63,613 nt of DNA from Candidatus Melainabacteria bacterium. Lineage in GTDB: Bacteria > Cyanobacteriota > Vampirovibrionia > Vampirovibrionales > Vampirovibrionaceae. Below are positions 1-9,072 of this stretch, one piece after another (position 1 is the stretch's first letter; every line of letters starts with the position of its first letter). The notes below the pieces were generated by a model. It saw only the letters and a list, made by a program, of their open reading frames with translations. It was not told the origin of the DNA and ran no database searches. Where the stretch lies: NCBI GenBank assembly GCA_902168245.1, contig CABHPA010000081.1, positions 1 through 63,613 of the forward strand, read 5' to 3'. The position numbers and the translations under genes are program-made.

Positions 1-60
1 CTTCAACTGTTTTCCCAATAATTCTAACTGCTCAATCTCTTGGACATGCTCAGCAGCCAT
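1..60 (-). CDS. 5' end of an unknown gene, cut by the window edge
   Basis: An ATG at 58-60 on the minus strand opens a frame that reads MAAEHVQEIEQLELLG and leaves the window after 20 codons. A GGAGAG ribosome-binding site lies just upstream, which supports the start. It begins 34 bases after the stop of the helix-turn-helix ORF and could be its operon partner. The visible residues are acidic, look helical and are too few to name a family. Confidence 0.5.
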   Translation of the reverse strand, partial: MAAEHVQEIEQLELLGKQLK

Positions 61-94
61 CTGACGCTCTCCAACCAACTTTAATTAGAAAAGC

Positions 95-554
<460 letters not shown>

Positions 555-576
555 ATAATATTTGATTGTGTAGGTC

Positions 577-605
577 ATTATGCGTCAAACCCCTGCGGCA
601 TGCAA
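577..605 (-). promoter_or_regulatory. Candidate sigma-70 promoter for tRNA-Pro
   Basis: On the minus strand, CATAAT (577-582) lies 17 bases after TTGCAT (600-605). The -10 is good and the -35 is weak. It would start a transcript about 20 bases before the tRNA. The 555-869 interval holds no gene that I can support; apart from this candidate I see nothing in it. Confidence 0.3.
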
Positions 606-869
606 GCCGTAAAAATCGTTGGCGTATTGTCTTGGCCTGGCATACGAGGAAAGAGGGCTTTTAAGCATTGGCTCAGGCGTATTTGAGACTTGCGCCACTG
701 GCGGGCCAATTGGCAAGACATGGCATGGTATTGTCTAACTGGGCAATAGCATGAAACTCAGCTGTATACTACAATGATTGTTACGGGCGTAAGAGCCTGG
801 CGGGATGATTTCCCATCACCTAAATTCAGTCCCCAATACCCCAATCATAAGAGGAAGGATGGTCGGCTT

Positions 870-1055
870 ATGCCTGGGCCATACACGTGCTGCCCAAATT
901 GCGGGCATTCAGACCTGGCACCCCGAAAAATACTGGTCGGCTTACCGCATCGACAACCCGGCAAGTCGGAATACCGGGAAGTTACAACCCTTAAGTGCCA
1001 AGCATGCGGCTGGATAGGAGAGCAGCCCGTGTCGGGCTCCACCAAAAGCTGTTAG
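870..1055 (+). CDS. Zinc-ribbon microprotein
   Basis: A 61-residue protein with two Cys-x2-Cys knuckles, CPNCGH near residue 8 and CQACGW near residue 43. This is the usual layout of a small zinc ribbon that may bind nucleic acid or protein. The ATG at 870 is preceded by AGGAAGG (852-858). An upstream in-frame ATG at 774 is less likely, because a TATACT -10-like box at 765-770 would put a transcript start at or after it. The stop overlaps the convergent flavoprotein gene by four bases. No specific family is recognised. Confidence 0.6.
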   Translation: MPGPYTCCPNCGHSDLAPRKILVGLPHRQPGKSEYREVTTLKCQACGWIGEQPVSGSTKSC

Positions 1056-2317
1056 CGTAGAGCGCCCAGGCTCTCCGATATGGCCCAGCCTTCGCTCCAG
1101 CAAGCCTGGAAGTTAAATCCGCCTGTCAAACCGTCAATATCAATGATTTCGCCCCCAAAATGCAGGTTGGGAACCTTTTTGCTTTCCATGGTCCTGAAAT
1201 CAATTTCTTTCAGGGAAACGCCGCCGCAGCTCACAAATTCTTCCTTGGAGGGGCTTTTGCCGCTAATGGGCAGTCTCAGGCGTTTCAGGTTTTCTATCAG
1301 TCGGTTGAGCGTCTTTTTGCCAATGGTTTCGCAACGTTCTTCCAGGTTAGCGCCGCTGTTTTCAAGCAGAGAAAGCCAAAGCCTGACGGGAAGCCGCTCA
1401 AAGCCGGTATTGACAAGCTTCTTTTTTGCTTCCGCCTTTAGCAGTAACTGCTCCAGTTGGTTGCGTAGCTCCTGCTCCCCTATGCTTGGCAGTAAATCCA
1501 GTTGTAGAGTGCCCTGATAAGCCGCTTGGGCAAGCGCTTGGGCGCCCCAGGCGGAAAGCCGGTAGATAAGCGGGCCGGAAAGGCCGGTGTGCGTAATCAG
1601 GATGGCGCCTTCCGCCTCAAACTTGCGGGTTTTTCCTTCGGTGGCAATTTCCAGCCTGCCAGCCGCATGGGGCAAAGAAATGCCTTGTAACCCGTTAATC
1701 ACCGGCGATTTTACCGTAAAGGGAAACAGCGAAGGCACCGGCTGGATTACGCGGTGTCCCAGCGATTCGGCCAATTTCCAGCCCGGCGGGCTATAGCCGG
1801 TGCTTAAAATGCACACATCAAACTGTTGCGGGGGCTGCTCTCCCGTCTGAATGACAAATTTTCCGCCTTCTGGTCGAATGCTGGCGACCCGGCAGCGGGT
1901 GCGGATGTTGATGCGGTACTTTTCCGCGATGTCCAGAAACAGGTCGATCACATCCTGCGAATTGTTGCTGGCCGGGAAAACCCGGTTGTCTCCCTCGGTT
2001 TTTAGCCGGAGTCCATGGTTCTCAAACCAGCGCATCGTGTCTTTGGGCTGGAACCGGCTGAACAGGGATTTCAGCTCCCGCTGTCCCCTTGGGTAGAACT
2101 CGGTGAGCCGGAGCGGGTCGAAACAGGCGTGTGTCAGGTTGCAGCGCCCGCCGCCGGAAATAAAGACCTTTTGCAGCGGTTTGTGGGATGCTTCAAAAAT
2201 GGTAATGCGCGCCTTGGCATTTTTCTCGGCGGTGTTCAGGGCCGCAAAAAAGCCCGCTGCGCCGCCTCCCACGACCGCAATGCGCAAGTCGGCTTTTATG
2301 TCTGGCGTTGTTGGCAT
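1052..2317 (-). CDS. BaiN/HI0933-family NAD(P)/FAD-dependent oxidoreductase
   Basis: This 421-residue flavoprotein has the N-terminal Rossmann fold typical of the HI0933/BaiN/YhiN family (VVGGGAAGFFAA, residues about 14-25). The family signature FISGGGRCNLTH follows, and the FAD-closing GGVSLKEID and GLTGGFNFQACWSEGW segments are near the C-terminus. The length is usual for the family. Members are putative soluble flavin oxidoreductases with poorly known substrates; one, BaiN, acts on bile-acid intermediates in gut bacteria, which need not apply here. The gene diverges from lpxD and converges on the zinc-ribbon gene. The family call is firm and the substrate is unknown. Confidence 0.88.
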   Translation of the reverse strand: MPTTPDIKADLRIAVVGGGAAGFFAALNTAEKNAKARITIFEASHKPLQKVFISGGGRCNLTHACFDPLRLTEFYPRGQRELKSLFSRFQPKDTMRWFENHGLRLKTEGDNRVFPASNNSQDVIDLFLDIAEKYRINIRTRCRVASIRPEGGKFVIQTGEQPPQQFDVCILSTGYSPPGWKLAESLGHRVIQPVPSLFPFTVKSPVINGLQGISLPHAAGRLEIATEGKTRKFEAEGAILITHTGLSGPLIYRLSAWGAQALAQAAYQGTLQLDLLPSIGEQELRNQLEQLLLKAEAKKKLVNTGFERLPVRLWLSLLENSGANLEERCETIGKKTLNRLIENLKRLRLPISGKSPSKEEFVSCGGVSLKEIDFRTMESKKVPNLHFGGEIIDIDGLTGGFNFQACWSEGWAISESLGALR

Positions 2318-2380
2318 GCTCTCAGTATAATCAAAAGGCCATTTATAGTGTGGTTTTTCAAATTAAGCGGAGGTGGCGTC

Positions 2381-3532
2381 ATGCCGGAAGCCCTGTCTCA
2401 ACCCTTGCCCAAGCCCCCTGTGAGTCTGGCTGCCATTGCCGCCTGTACGCCCGATGCGCAAGTGCATGGCAACGGCGACCTGCTGGTGACTGATCTGGCG
2501 CACCCTCGAATGATTGCCGCTGACACGGAAATGGTGGTTATTCTGGAGGCGGCCGCCCTGGAGTTGCTGAAGCAAAGCCGGGTAAAGGTCAAGGCGGCCC
2601 TGGTGGCCAAAGATGTTGCGGTGCCGGATGGACTGCTGGAAGGCTATGTGTCGGTTGCGCGGCCCCGTTTGGCTCTGGCGACCCTGCTTTCCATTTTTGA
2701 AAAACCCATTCACGCGTATCAGGGCATTCATCCCAGCGCCGTCATTGAGGCTTCGGCCCAGGTGCATCCCACGGTTTCCGTTGGCGCGTTTGTTTACGTG
2801 GGCGAAAACGCAAAAATTGGCGCGCATTCCGTTCTAATGCCGCATGTCACAATCGGCGCGGACGCCGTGGTTGCCGAAGGCGTGGTATTCCATCCCGGTG
2901 TTCGCATTGGGGAGCGGGTTATGGTCGGTAACCGGGTGGTGATTCACCACAACGCCAGCATTGGGGCGGATGGCTTCAGCTATGTGACGCCGGAGCCGGG
3001 TAGCGTGGAATCCGCCAAGTCCGGCGGGGGTAAAATTTCCGCCCAGAACACCCAAATTTTAAAGATTAACTCCATCGGCACCGTCATTCTGGAAGATGAC
3101 GTGGAAGTGGGCGCCTGCGCCACTATCGACCGCTCCAACCTGGGCGCTACCCTGATTAGGAAAGGCACTAAGATTGATAACCTGGTGATGATTGGGCACA
3201 ACAACGTTGTGGGCGAAAATTGCCTGATTGTTTCCCAGGTGGGTATTTCCGGCAGTTGCGAAATCGGCGACCGGGTTGTGATTGCGGGTCAGGCCGGTCT
3301 GGCGGATCACTTAAAGGTGGGCAATGACGCGATTGTGATGGCCAAATCCGGCGTAATGCGCGATATTGAGCCAAAGGAAGTGGTGGTTGGCATTCCTGCC
3401 CTGCCGCGCCGGGAAACCCTGCAAAATGTCCTCTATATGGGCAAGTTACGGGAGCTTTTTCAGGAGGTTAAAGCCCTTAAAAAGCGCGTGAACGAGTTGG
3501 AAGCCGAACAGAAGAACCCGGTGGAGGTTTAG
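2381..3532 (+). CDS. lpxD: UDP-3-O-(3-hydroxyacyl)glucosamine N-acyltransferase LpxD
   Basis: LpxD transfers a 3-hydroxyacyl chain from ACP to the amino group of UDP-3-O-acyl-glucosamine, the third step of lipid A synthesis in the cytoplasm. The 383-residue protein has the short LpxD N-terminal domain (about residues 10-105). A left-handed beta-helix of hexapeptide repeats follows (HPTVSVGAFVYVGENAKIGA onward), with the catalytic-histidine segment IDNLVMIGHNNVVG, and it ends in a helical coiled tail (VKALKKRVNELEAEQ). The ATG at 2381 has GGAGG at 2369-2373; the same frame is open far upstream but without a good start. It is the first gene of the lpxD-lpxC pair, with six bases to lpxC. Confidence 0.95.
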   Translation: MPEALSQPLPKPPVSLAAIAACTPDAQVHGNGDLLVTDLAHPRMIAADTEMVVILEAAALELLKQSRVKVKAALVAKDVAVPDGLLEGYVSVARPRLALATLLSIFEKPIHAYQGIHPSAVIEASAQVHPTVSVGAFVYVGENAKIGAHSVLMPHVTIGADAVVAEGVVFHPGVRIGERVMVGNRVVIHHNASIGADGFSYVTPEPGSVESAKSGGGKISAQNTQILKINSIGTVILEDDVEVGACATIDRSNLGATLIRKGTKIDNLVMIGHNNVVGENCLIVSQVGISGSCEIGDRVVIAGQAGLADHLKVGNDAIVMAKSGVMRDIEPKEVVVGIPALPRRETLQNVLYMGKLRELFQEVKALKKRVNELEAEQKNPVEV

Positions 3533-3538
3533 CCGCAA

Positions 3539-4375
3539 GTGTCTGCCTCTATTGCATCGCCTGTGTTTGTTTCCGGCATTGGGGTTATCACCGGCAAGCT
3601 GGTTGAGGTGCAGGTTTTGCCTGCGGAACCCGGCCATGGCATTGTGTTTTATATAGATGGCGTGTCGCCGATTCCTGCCAGCCTCGCGTCCGTGGTGCAT
3701 ACCGATCGCGGGGTCACGCTCGCCAACCGTGAAGGCAAAACGCTTTCCATTGTGGAGCATTTTTTGTGCGCGGCGGCGCTGTCCGGGCTGCGCGACCTGA
3801 AAGTTGCGGTCAGTGGCGCGCCGGAAATGCCCATTCTGGACGGCAGCGCCCAGGACTGGCTGAAGGTGTTCGCCCGTGGGTTCGATATCGAGCTGCCCAA
3901 GCCTTCCATTGGGCTGGAACAGGCCGTTTTTTACCGTCATAGCGATGAGATCGCTCTTTACGCCCTACCCGATACGCATTTTAAACTGACCTACAGCGTT
4001 AACTTCAATCATCCCGACCTGAAATGCCGCTGGACGCGCTGGGATAGCCAGGCTGATAACCCGGCGCTGGTCTCGACGGCCTGCACGTTTGGCTATATTA
4101 GCGAACTGCCTGCCTTGCACGCCAGAGGGCTGGCCTTGGGCGCCAACCTGGAAAATTCCCTGGGGCTGGTGGAATCCGGGGGGTATAGTCGCCCATTGAG
4201 GCATGACGATGAGCCGATTTACCATAAAATGCTGGATTTAATCGGGGATTTATCCCTCAGCGGCTTAAATCCCCTGACGCTTAAGGCGCACGTGTTCGCC
4301 CTGAACGCGGGACACAGCAGCCATGTGCCATTTGCCGTGAAGTTGCTGAAGGCTGCCCAAAAGCAGGGCTGCTGA
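3539..4375 (+). CDS. lpxC: UDP-3-O-acyl-N-acetylglucosamine deacetylase LpxC
   Basis: LpxC is the zinc deacetylase that commits UDP-3-O-acyl-GlcNAc to lipid A. The 278-residue sequence shows the expected motifs: IVEHFLCAAALSGL carrying the first zinc histidine, MPILDGSAQDW, and YHKMLDLIGDLSLSG with the second His and the Asp ligand. ALNAGHSSHVPF near the C-terminus holds the catalytic His. It is somewhat shorter than the E. coli protein. The start is a GTG at 3539 behind GGTGGAGG at the end of lpxD, so the two genes are probably translationally coupled. The product is the substrate of the preceding gene, LpxD. Confidence 0.94.
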   Translation: MSASIASPVFVSGIGVITGKLVEVQVLPAEPGHGIVFYIDGVSPIPASLASVVHTDRGVTLANREGKTLSIVEHFLCAAALSGLRDLKVAVSGAPEMPILDGSAQDWLKVFARGFDIELPKPSIGLEQAVFYRHSDEIALYALPDTHFKLTYSVNFNHPDLKCRWTRWDSQADNPALVSTACTFGYISELPALHARGLALGANLENSLGLVESGGYSRPLRHDDEPIYHKMLDLIGDLSLSGLNPLTLKAHVFALNAGHSSHVPFAVKLLKAAQKQGC

Positions 4376-4381
4376 GCGCGG

Positions 4382-4410
4382 TTTAAATTTGGCCCTGCTT
4401 TGGTTATAAT
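4382..4410 (+). promoter_or_regulatory. Candidate promoter before fabZ
   Basis: A perfect TATAAT (4405-4410) lies 17 bases after TTTAAA (4382-4387), within the 82-base gap between lpxC and fabZ. A transcript would start near 4417, about 40 bases before the fabZ ATG. It could give fabZ-lpxA-glmU expression independent of lpxDC. Confidence 0.4.
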
Positions 4411-4457
4411 GCGGCCAGATTGACTGAACACGGAGCGCCCCAAGAGCAGTGGAAACC

Positions 4458-4943
4458 ATGGTAATGACTGAACCGCGCAGCGAACAGAACACAGAAGACA
4501 TTTTGCTCCCCCCCAAGCGGATTCGGGAGATTATGGACACGCTTCCGCACCGCTATCCCTTTATTCTGGTGGATCGTGTGACGGAGTTGATTCAGGGTAA
4601 AAGGATTAAAGGCTATAAAAACGTTACGATTAACGAGCCGTTTTTTCAGGGGCATTTCCCCGGTGATCCCATTATGCCCGGCGTGTTGCAATTGGAGGCA
4701 TTGGCCCAGTTGGGCGTTCTACTGCTGTCCACGGTGCCGCAAGGCCAGGGCAAGCTGGCGGTTTTCGCCGGTATGGAAAACGTCCGGTTCCGCCGCATGG
4801 TGGTTCCCGGCGATCGCTTTGATATGGAATGCATCCTGAATAAGTTGCGTCCCCCCATTGGCAAAATGTCCTGTAAAGCCTACGTGGATGGTGAGTTGGC
4901 CATAGAGGCGGAGATTACCTGCTCTCTTTTAACACGGGAATAG
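4458..4943 (+). CDS. fabZ: 3-hydroxyacyl-ACP dehydratase FabZ
   Basis: FabZ dehydrates beta-hydroxyacyl-ACP to trans-2-enoyl-ACP in fatty-acid elongation and competes with LpxA/LpxD for hydroxyacyl-ACP. The hotdog protein (161 residues) contains PHRYPFILVDRV and GHFPGDPIMPGVLQLEALAQ, which carry the catalytic His66 and Glu80. An ATG at 4458 is chosen; a GTG at 4449 and an ATG at 4464 are also possible, and the Shine-Dalgarno region (AAGAGCAG) does not decide. A fabZ-lpxA neighbourhood is conserved in many Gram-negatives. Confidence 0.94.
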   Translation: MVMTEPRSEQNTEDILLPPKRIREIMDTLPHRYPFILVDRVTELIQGKRIKGYKNVTINEPFFQGHFPGDPIMPGVLQLEALAQLGVLLLSTVPQGQGKLAVFAGMENVRFRRMVVPGDRFDMECILNKLRPPIGKMSCKAYVDGELAIEAEITCSLLTRE

Positions 4944-5005
4944 GTCGCTCTGCGCTTAGCCTGTTTGCCACACCCCAAGTTTTCGCCCAAATTGAGGATT
5001 GCCCG

Positions 5006-5866
5006 ATGATTATTCACCCTACCGCCATTATTGATCCCACCGTCGAGTTGGGGCCGGGCGTGGAAGTTGGGCCGCATGCCTATATTGGCCCGCACTGCAA
5101 GGTGGGCGAGGGTACCCGGATTTATGCCAACGCGGTGCTGCAAGGGTATACCACGCTGGGTAAAAACTGCCAGGTTTCCCCGGGTGCAGTATTGGGCGGC
5201 TTTCCGCAGGATGTGAAGTTCAAGGAATGGCCCAGTTACGTGCAGATTGGTGATAACGTCATTATCCGTGAATGTGCCACCGTCAATCGGGCGACCGGCG
5301 AAGGGGAAGCCACGGTGGTTGGCGATGGCTGCATGTTGATGGCATATGCGCATGTGGCCCACAACTGCACCTTGGGCAAAGAAGTAATTCTGGCGAACAG
5401 TGTGCAGCTGGGCGGCCACGTGGAAGTGGGCGATTACGCTTTCCTGGGCGGAATTCTGGCAATTCACCAGTTTGTGAAGATTGGCCGTCTGGCCATTATT
5501 AGCGGCGGCAGCGCCAGCCGCCAGGATATTCCGCCGTTTTCCATGAGCGACGGTCGCCCTGCGGTGGTGGTGGGCATTAATAAAGTGGGCATGAAGCGGC
5601 GTGGTTACGATTTGGCTTCCCGAACCAGGATTAAAAAGGCGTTTCAGCTTCTGTGGTTCTCCGGCCTGAACCATAAACAGGCGCTGGAGGCCATTCGCAA
5701 CGAGGTTGAGATGGACGATAGCGTTCAGGAACTGGTTTCCTTTGTTGAGAATTCCAAGCGAGGCGTACGCCGTCCTCATGAGCTGATGCGGAATGATTTG
5801 GATCGTCCGGATGCCCAGGAAGGCGCTTCGGAAGCCATAATTGAAAATTTGATGGAATGTATGTGA
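5006..5866 (+). CDS. lpxA: UDP-N-acetylglucosamine O-acyltransferase LpxA
   Basis: LpxA adds a 3-hydroxyacyl group from ACP to the 3-OH of UDP-GlcNAc, the first lipid A step. The 286-residue protein begins with hexapeptide repeats (MIIHPTAIIDPTVELGPGVE), has GGFPQDVKFKEWPS, and shows the catalytic histidine region AYAHVAHNCTLG (second His, about residue 119). FLGGILAIHQFVKIG follows, and the protein ends in the usual C-terminal helical domain, here with an acidic extension. GAGG precedes the ATG. lpxB, which often follows lpxA, is absent; glmU follows directly. Confidence 0.95.
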   Translation: MIIHPTAIIDPTVELGPGVEVGPHAYIGPHCKVGEGTRIYANAVLQGYTTLGKNCQVSPGAVLGGFPQDVKFKEWPSYVQIGDNVIIRECATVNRATGEGEATVVGDGCMLMAYAHVAHNCTLGKEVILANSVQLGGHVEVGDYAFLGGILAIHQFVKIGRLAIISGGSASRQDIPPFSMSDGRPAVVVGINKVGMKRRGYDLASRTRIKKAFQLLWFSGLNHKQALEAIRNEVEMDDSVQELVSFVENSKRGVRRPHELMRNDLDRPDAQEGASEAIIENLMECM

Positions 5867-5880
5867 AAAGAGGCTTGCTG

Positions 5881-7308
5881 ATGGAAGGGTTTCGCGCTGT
5901 TATTCTGGCTGCCGGTAAAGGAACCCGCCTGAAGAGTGAATTGCCCAAGGTATTGCACCCTTTGTTCGGGAAACCCTTGCTTCTGCGTGTTTTGGATACG
6001 CTCAACTGCCTGAACGTCGAGGAAGCTTGCGTGATTGTGGGGCATGGCCGTGAGCAGGTCGCCGAGGCGCTGAATGCTGATGAGGCTGCCTGCGCAGTTC
6101 GCGCCGTAGTGCAGGAACCTCAATTGGGCACCGGGCATGCGTTGTTGCAAGTACGCCAAAAATTGACGGACTGGGCTGGCTATGCGGGTAACGTGCTGAT
6201 TTTGTCCGGGGACGTGCCATTGCTGGAAGCAGCGACGCTGCAAGGTCTGCTGGATACGCATGCCGCCCAGGGGAACGATTTGACCCTGCTGGCCGCCACC
6301 ATGCCCAATCCCTTTGGTTACGGGCGAGTGATTACCGAGGGCGATTCCGTCCGGCGCATTGTGGAGCAGAAGGACGCAACTGAAGCCGAAAAGCTGGTGC
6401 AGCTTATTAATACGGGCATCTATTGCCTGAATTGGGCCAAAATTTCCCCGTTGTTGGATCGGCTCTCTAACAACAACGCCCAAGGCGAGTTTTACCTGAC
6501 GGATGTGATTTTGCTCGCGGTTCAAGCGGGTTTTCGGGTCGGCGCGGCCCGCCTGGACGATCCGGATGAAGTGCTGGGCGTCAATTCCCGCGCGGATTTG
6601 GCCCAATGTCACGAGGTGCTGAACCGGCGCACCCTCAATCGCCTGATGGCCGAAGGGGTGACGATTGTGCATCCCGCCTCCACCCTGATTGCGCCGGAAG
6701 TGTCCATCGGGGCGGACAGCACGGTGCTGCCGGGCTGTTACCTGCAAGGGAAGATCAGCATTGGCAAACGGTGCGTGATTGGTCCGCATACCACCATGAG
6801 CGGTGTTGTGGCGATTGAGGACGAGGTGAAGGTCGTGCACTCCATGGTTCGGGATGCCCGCATTGGAAGTTTTACCAATATTGGTCCCTTCGCCCAGTTG
6901 CGGGACGGGGTGGAAATCAGCCACCACGTGAATATCGGCAACTTCGTGGAAGTGAAGAAAACCCGAATCGATCACCATACAAACGCCGCCCATTTAGCCT
7001 ACCTGGGAGACGCCACTTTGGGCGCGGAGGTGAACATTGGCGCAGGCACCATTACCGCCAATTACGACCCCATTCGGGATATTAAAGAGCAGACGGTGAT
7101 TGAGGACGGCGCGAAAGTCGGCAGCAATTCTGTGCTGATCGCGCCGGTAACGGTGGGTCAAAACGCCAGTGTGGCGGCTGGTTCCGTAATTACCAAAAAC
7201 GTGCAGGCATGGGATTTGGCCATTGCGCGCGGTCGCCAAGTGGAAATTTCCGGTTGGGTGAAGCGGGTCAAAGGCATTTCCGCTGAGGAAGCGACGAGCA
7301 AGCCCTGA
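5881..7308 (+). CDS. glmU: Bifunctional GlmU: glucosamine-1-phosphate acetyltransferase / GlcNAc-1-P uridylyltransferase
   Basis: GlmU makes UDP-GlcNAc, the substrate of LpxA and of peptidoglycan synthesis. The N-terminal half (to about residue 235) is a nucleotidyltransferase with LAAGKGTRLKSELPKVLHPL, QLGTGHAL and the metal-binding LSGDVPLL. The C-terminal half is a left-handed beta-helix acetyltransferase domain with KKTRIDHHTNAAHLAYLGDA and GAGTITANYD. Length (475 residues) is normal. The ATG at 5881 has AAAGAGG at 5868-5873; an in-frame ATG at 5857 would overlap lpxA and is less well placed. Sitting 14 bases after lpxA, it supplies the pathway's precursor from the same transcript. Confidence 0.95.
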   Translation: MEGFRAVILAAGKGTRLKSELPKVLHPLFGKPLLLRVLDTLNCLNVEEACVIVGHGREQVAEALNADEAACAVRAVVQEPQLGTGHALLQVRQKLTDWAGYAGNVLILSGDVPLLEAATLQGLLDTHAAQGNDLTLLAATMPNPFGYGRVITEGDSVRRIVEQKDATEAEKLVQLINTGIYCLNWAKISPLLDRLSNNNAQGEFYLTDVILLAVQAGFRVGAARLDDPDEVLGVNSRADLAQCHEVLNRRTLNRLMAEGVTIVHPASTLIAPEVSIGADSTVLPGCYLQGKISIGKRCVIGPHTTMSGVVAIEDEVKVVHSMVRDARIGSFTNIGPFAQLRDGVEISHHVNIGNFVEVKKTRIDHHTNAAHLAYLGDATLGAEVNIGAGTITANYDPIRDIKEQTVIEDGAKVGSNSVLIAPVTVGQNASVAAGSVITKNVQAWDLAIARGRQVEISGWVKRVKGISAEEATSKP

Positions 7309-7329
7309 GTTGAATGGGACGCTTCTGTC

Positions 7330-7632
7330 TTACGCCCTTGCAGGAGCGTTGATTCGCTGGGATACGCAGGTATTCAGCCAGTGAAAATAGGGTTTGCCGG
7401 TAAAGTTGGGGCCGAATTCGCTTAAAATGGAGAGCGCCACTTGATCTTCCAGTTGGAGTCCGTTGGAAGGGGGCATGGTAATTGGGATAGACATGGTAGA
7501 TTCCGCTTTCGGATTTTGGGATTCCAGTTCGGTCAGGTTCTGGAGAGAGGGATCGAGCCAAGCCAGCAGGCTATGGAGCTGTTCTGGCTGGTACGCTTCC
7601 AGCATGTTCTCGATAATAGGATTGAGGCTCAT
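7330..7632 (-). CDS. Hypothetical protein (100 residues)
   Basis: An unrecognised soluble protein, convergent with glmU. It starts MSLNPIIENMLEAY at an ATG at 7630-7632; an upstream GTG/ATG-type extension to 7677 exists but has no better ribosome site. The first 40 residues look helical and leucine-rich, then a Ser/Pro-rich stretch is followed by GLQLEDQVALSILSEFGP. No motif, signal peptide or membrane segment was seen. Coding potential is judged only from sensible composition and the lack of a competing frame. Confidence 0.5.
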   Translation of the reverse strand: MSLNPIIENMLEAYQPEQLHSLLAWLDPSLQNLTELESQNPKAESTMSIPITMPPSNGLQLEDQVALSILSEFGPNFTGKPYFHWLNTCVSQRINAPARA

Positions 7633-7728
7633 AAAAATTCCGTATGAATCCCTTTGAATGACTCTGCTCAGTAGCAACTATACTAATAAAAAGGGGCCAT
7701 GGGCCGAATTGATCAGGGACGGATCTGC

Positions 7729-9072
7729 ATGGTGCAAAGTTTACAAAAATTCAAACTGAAAAGCTTATGGAACCGCTTTAGGGCTGTAGGGGCATGCTGT
7801 TTAATGGCGCTGACTCTGGGATTAACCGGCTGCGAGGCTCAACGGACGCAAGGCGTTTCCATTCATCTTTCCACCTGGGGTAGCGCGCAGGAAGTAACGG
7901 TGCTTAAAGGCTTAATACGGGAATTTGAGCGGGAGAATCCGGCTATACATGTGTCGTTGCTGCACATTCCGGAGAATTATTACCAGAAGCTGCACATTCT
8001 GGTGGCCGGAGATATGGCTCCGGACGTGATTTTCACCAACAGCATCAGCTTTCCCATCTACGCTTCTCAAGGGATTTTCAGGGATTTGCGCCCGTACCTG
8101 GCCTCTCGGCAAAAAGCGGACGGCCTGAGCAGTGGGGTGTTTTACCCTTCCGCCTTAAAAGCGTTTACCTGGAAAACCGCAAGCGGCAAGGAAATTCTGG
8201 GGGCTTTGCCGCGCGATATTTCGGACGTGGTGATTTTTTATAACCGGGATCTGTTCCGAAAGGCGCATGTCCCTGAACCCCAAGCGGGTTGGACTTGGCA
8301 ACAGTTCGTGGACACCGCCCAGCAACTGACGCTGGATGAAAACAACGACGGCGACCCGGATCAGTTCGGCTTTTCCTTCTATTCCACCCCGCCGCTGTTC
8401 TGGCTGCCTTTTGTGTGGAGCGCGGGCGGCTCGTTGTTCAGCCCGGACCTGAAACAGATGACGATTGATCGGCCTGCGGCAACCAAAGGCATTCAGTTTT
8501 ATGCGGATTTGCGGAATACCTGGCACGTGGCCCCCAAAAAGGTGGAAAGCGGCGGCGTGACCATGAGCCAGCTCTTTATGCAGCAAAAGCTGGCTATGAT
8601 GGCCAACGGCCGCTGGAGTGTGCCGGTGCTGCGGGAACAGGCCAAGTTCCACTGGGATGTGGCGCCGTTTCCGGTTGGCCCCAGTGGGAAATCACGGGTG
8701 GGCATCGATGCTTCCGGGTATGCGATTTCCGCCAGAAGCAAGCACCCGCAGGAAAGTTTTGAGTTGATCCAATTCCTGTTAAGCCGCAAGGCCATTGAAA
8801 AAGTGACCGAAAGCGGCCTGATTGTCCCCGCGCGGATGGATGTGGCGGAATCGGGGCTGTTTTTATCGCCGGGGCAAGCGCCGCAACATGGGCGGGTGTT
8901 TCTGGATGTCATCCCCGGCGGGGTGCCAACCCAAAGCCCGCCCCGCTGGAATGAGCTGGCCGAAGAGTTAGGGCTGGCGTTAGAGCCGGTTTGGGATGGG
9001 AAGCAAAAGGCGACGGACACCATGAAAGCCGCCCAGCCCCGGTTGCAGCACTTGCTGGAGGTCAGCCCATGA
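7729..9072 (+). CDS. ABC transporter sugar-binding lipoprotein (family 1 SBP)
   Basis: Extracytoplasmic substrate-binding component of a carbohydrate importer. The N-terminus is a basic stretch and a hydrophobic segment ending in LGLTGC, a lipobox for signal peptidase II (LspA is at 56819-57334). The mature part resembles the MalE/UgpB-like solute-binding family: TWGSAQEVTVLKGLIREFE, YYQKLHILVAGDMAPDV, LPRDISDVVIFYNRDLF and WTWQQFVDTAQQLT. The ATG at 7729 has GGGACGGA upstream; an ATG at 7699 would add 10 residues but has its purine run only two bases away. Its stop overlaps the permease start as ATGA. The sugar is not identifiable. Confidence 0.88.
   Translation: MVQSLQKFKLKSLWNRFRAVGACCLMALTLGLTGCEAQRTQGVSIHLSTWGSAQEVTVLKGLIREFERENPAIHVSLLHIPENYYQKLHILVAGDMAPDVIFTNSISFPIYASQGIFRDLRPYLASRQKADGLSSGVFYPSALKAFTWKTASGKEILGALPRDISDVVIFYNRDLFRKAHVPEPQAGWTWQQFVDTAQQLTLDENNDGDPDQFGFSFYSTPPLFWLPFVWSAGGSLFSPDLKQMTIDRPAATKGIQFYADLRNTWHVAPKKVESGGVTMSQLFMQQKLAMMANGRWSVPVLREQAKFHWDVAPFPVGPSGKSRVGIDASGYAISARSKHPQESFELIQFLLSRKAIEKVTESGLIVPARMDVAESGLFLSPGQAPQHGRVFLDVIPGGVPTQSPPRWNELAEELGLALEPVWDGKQKATDTMKAAQPRLQHLLEVSP

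Noticed and set aside
555-869. A plus-strand frame at 477-686 running through the tRNA
   Set aside because: It is the complement of the tRNA with an arbitrary extension and no ribosome site.
3446-3940. Minus-strand frame across the lpxD-lpxC junction
   Set aside because: Both plus-strand genes are firm and the frame lacks a start signal.
4880-6993. Long minus-strand frames opposite lpxA and glmU
   Set aside because: They are shadows of hexapeptide-repeat coding sequence; His/Asn-rich composition, no start signals and no family.
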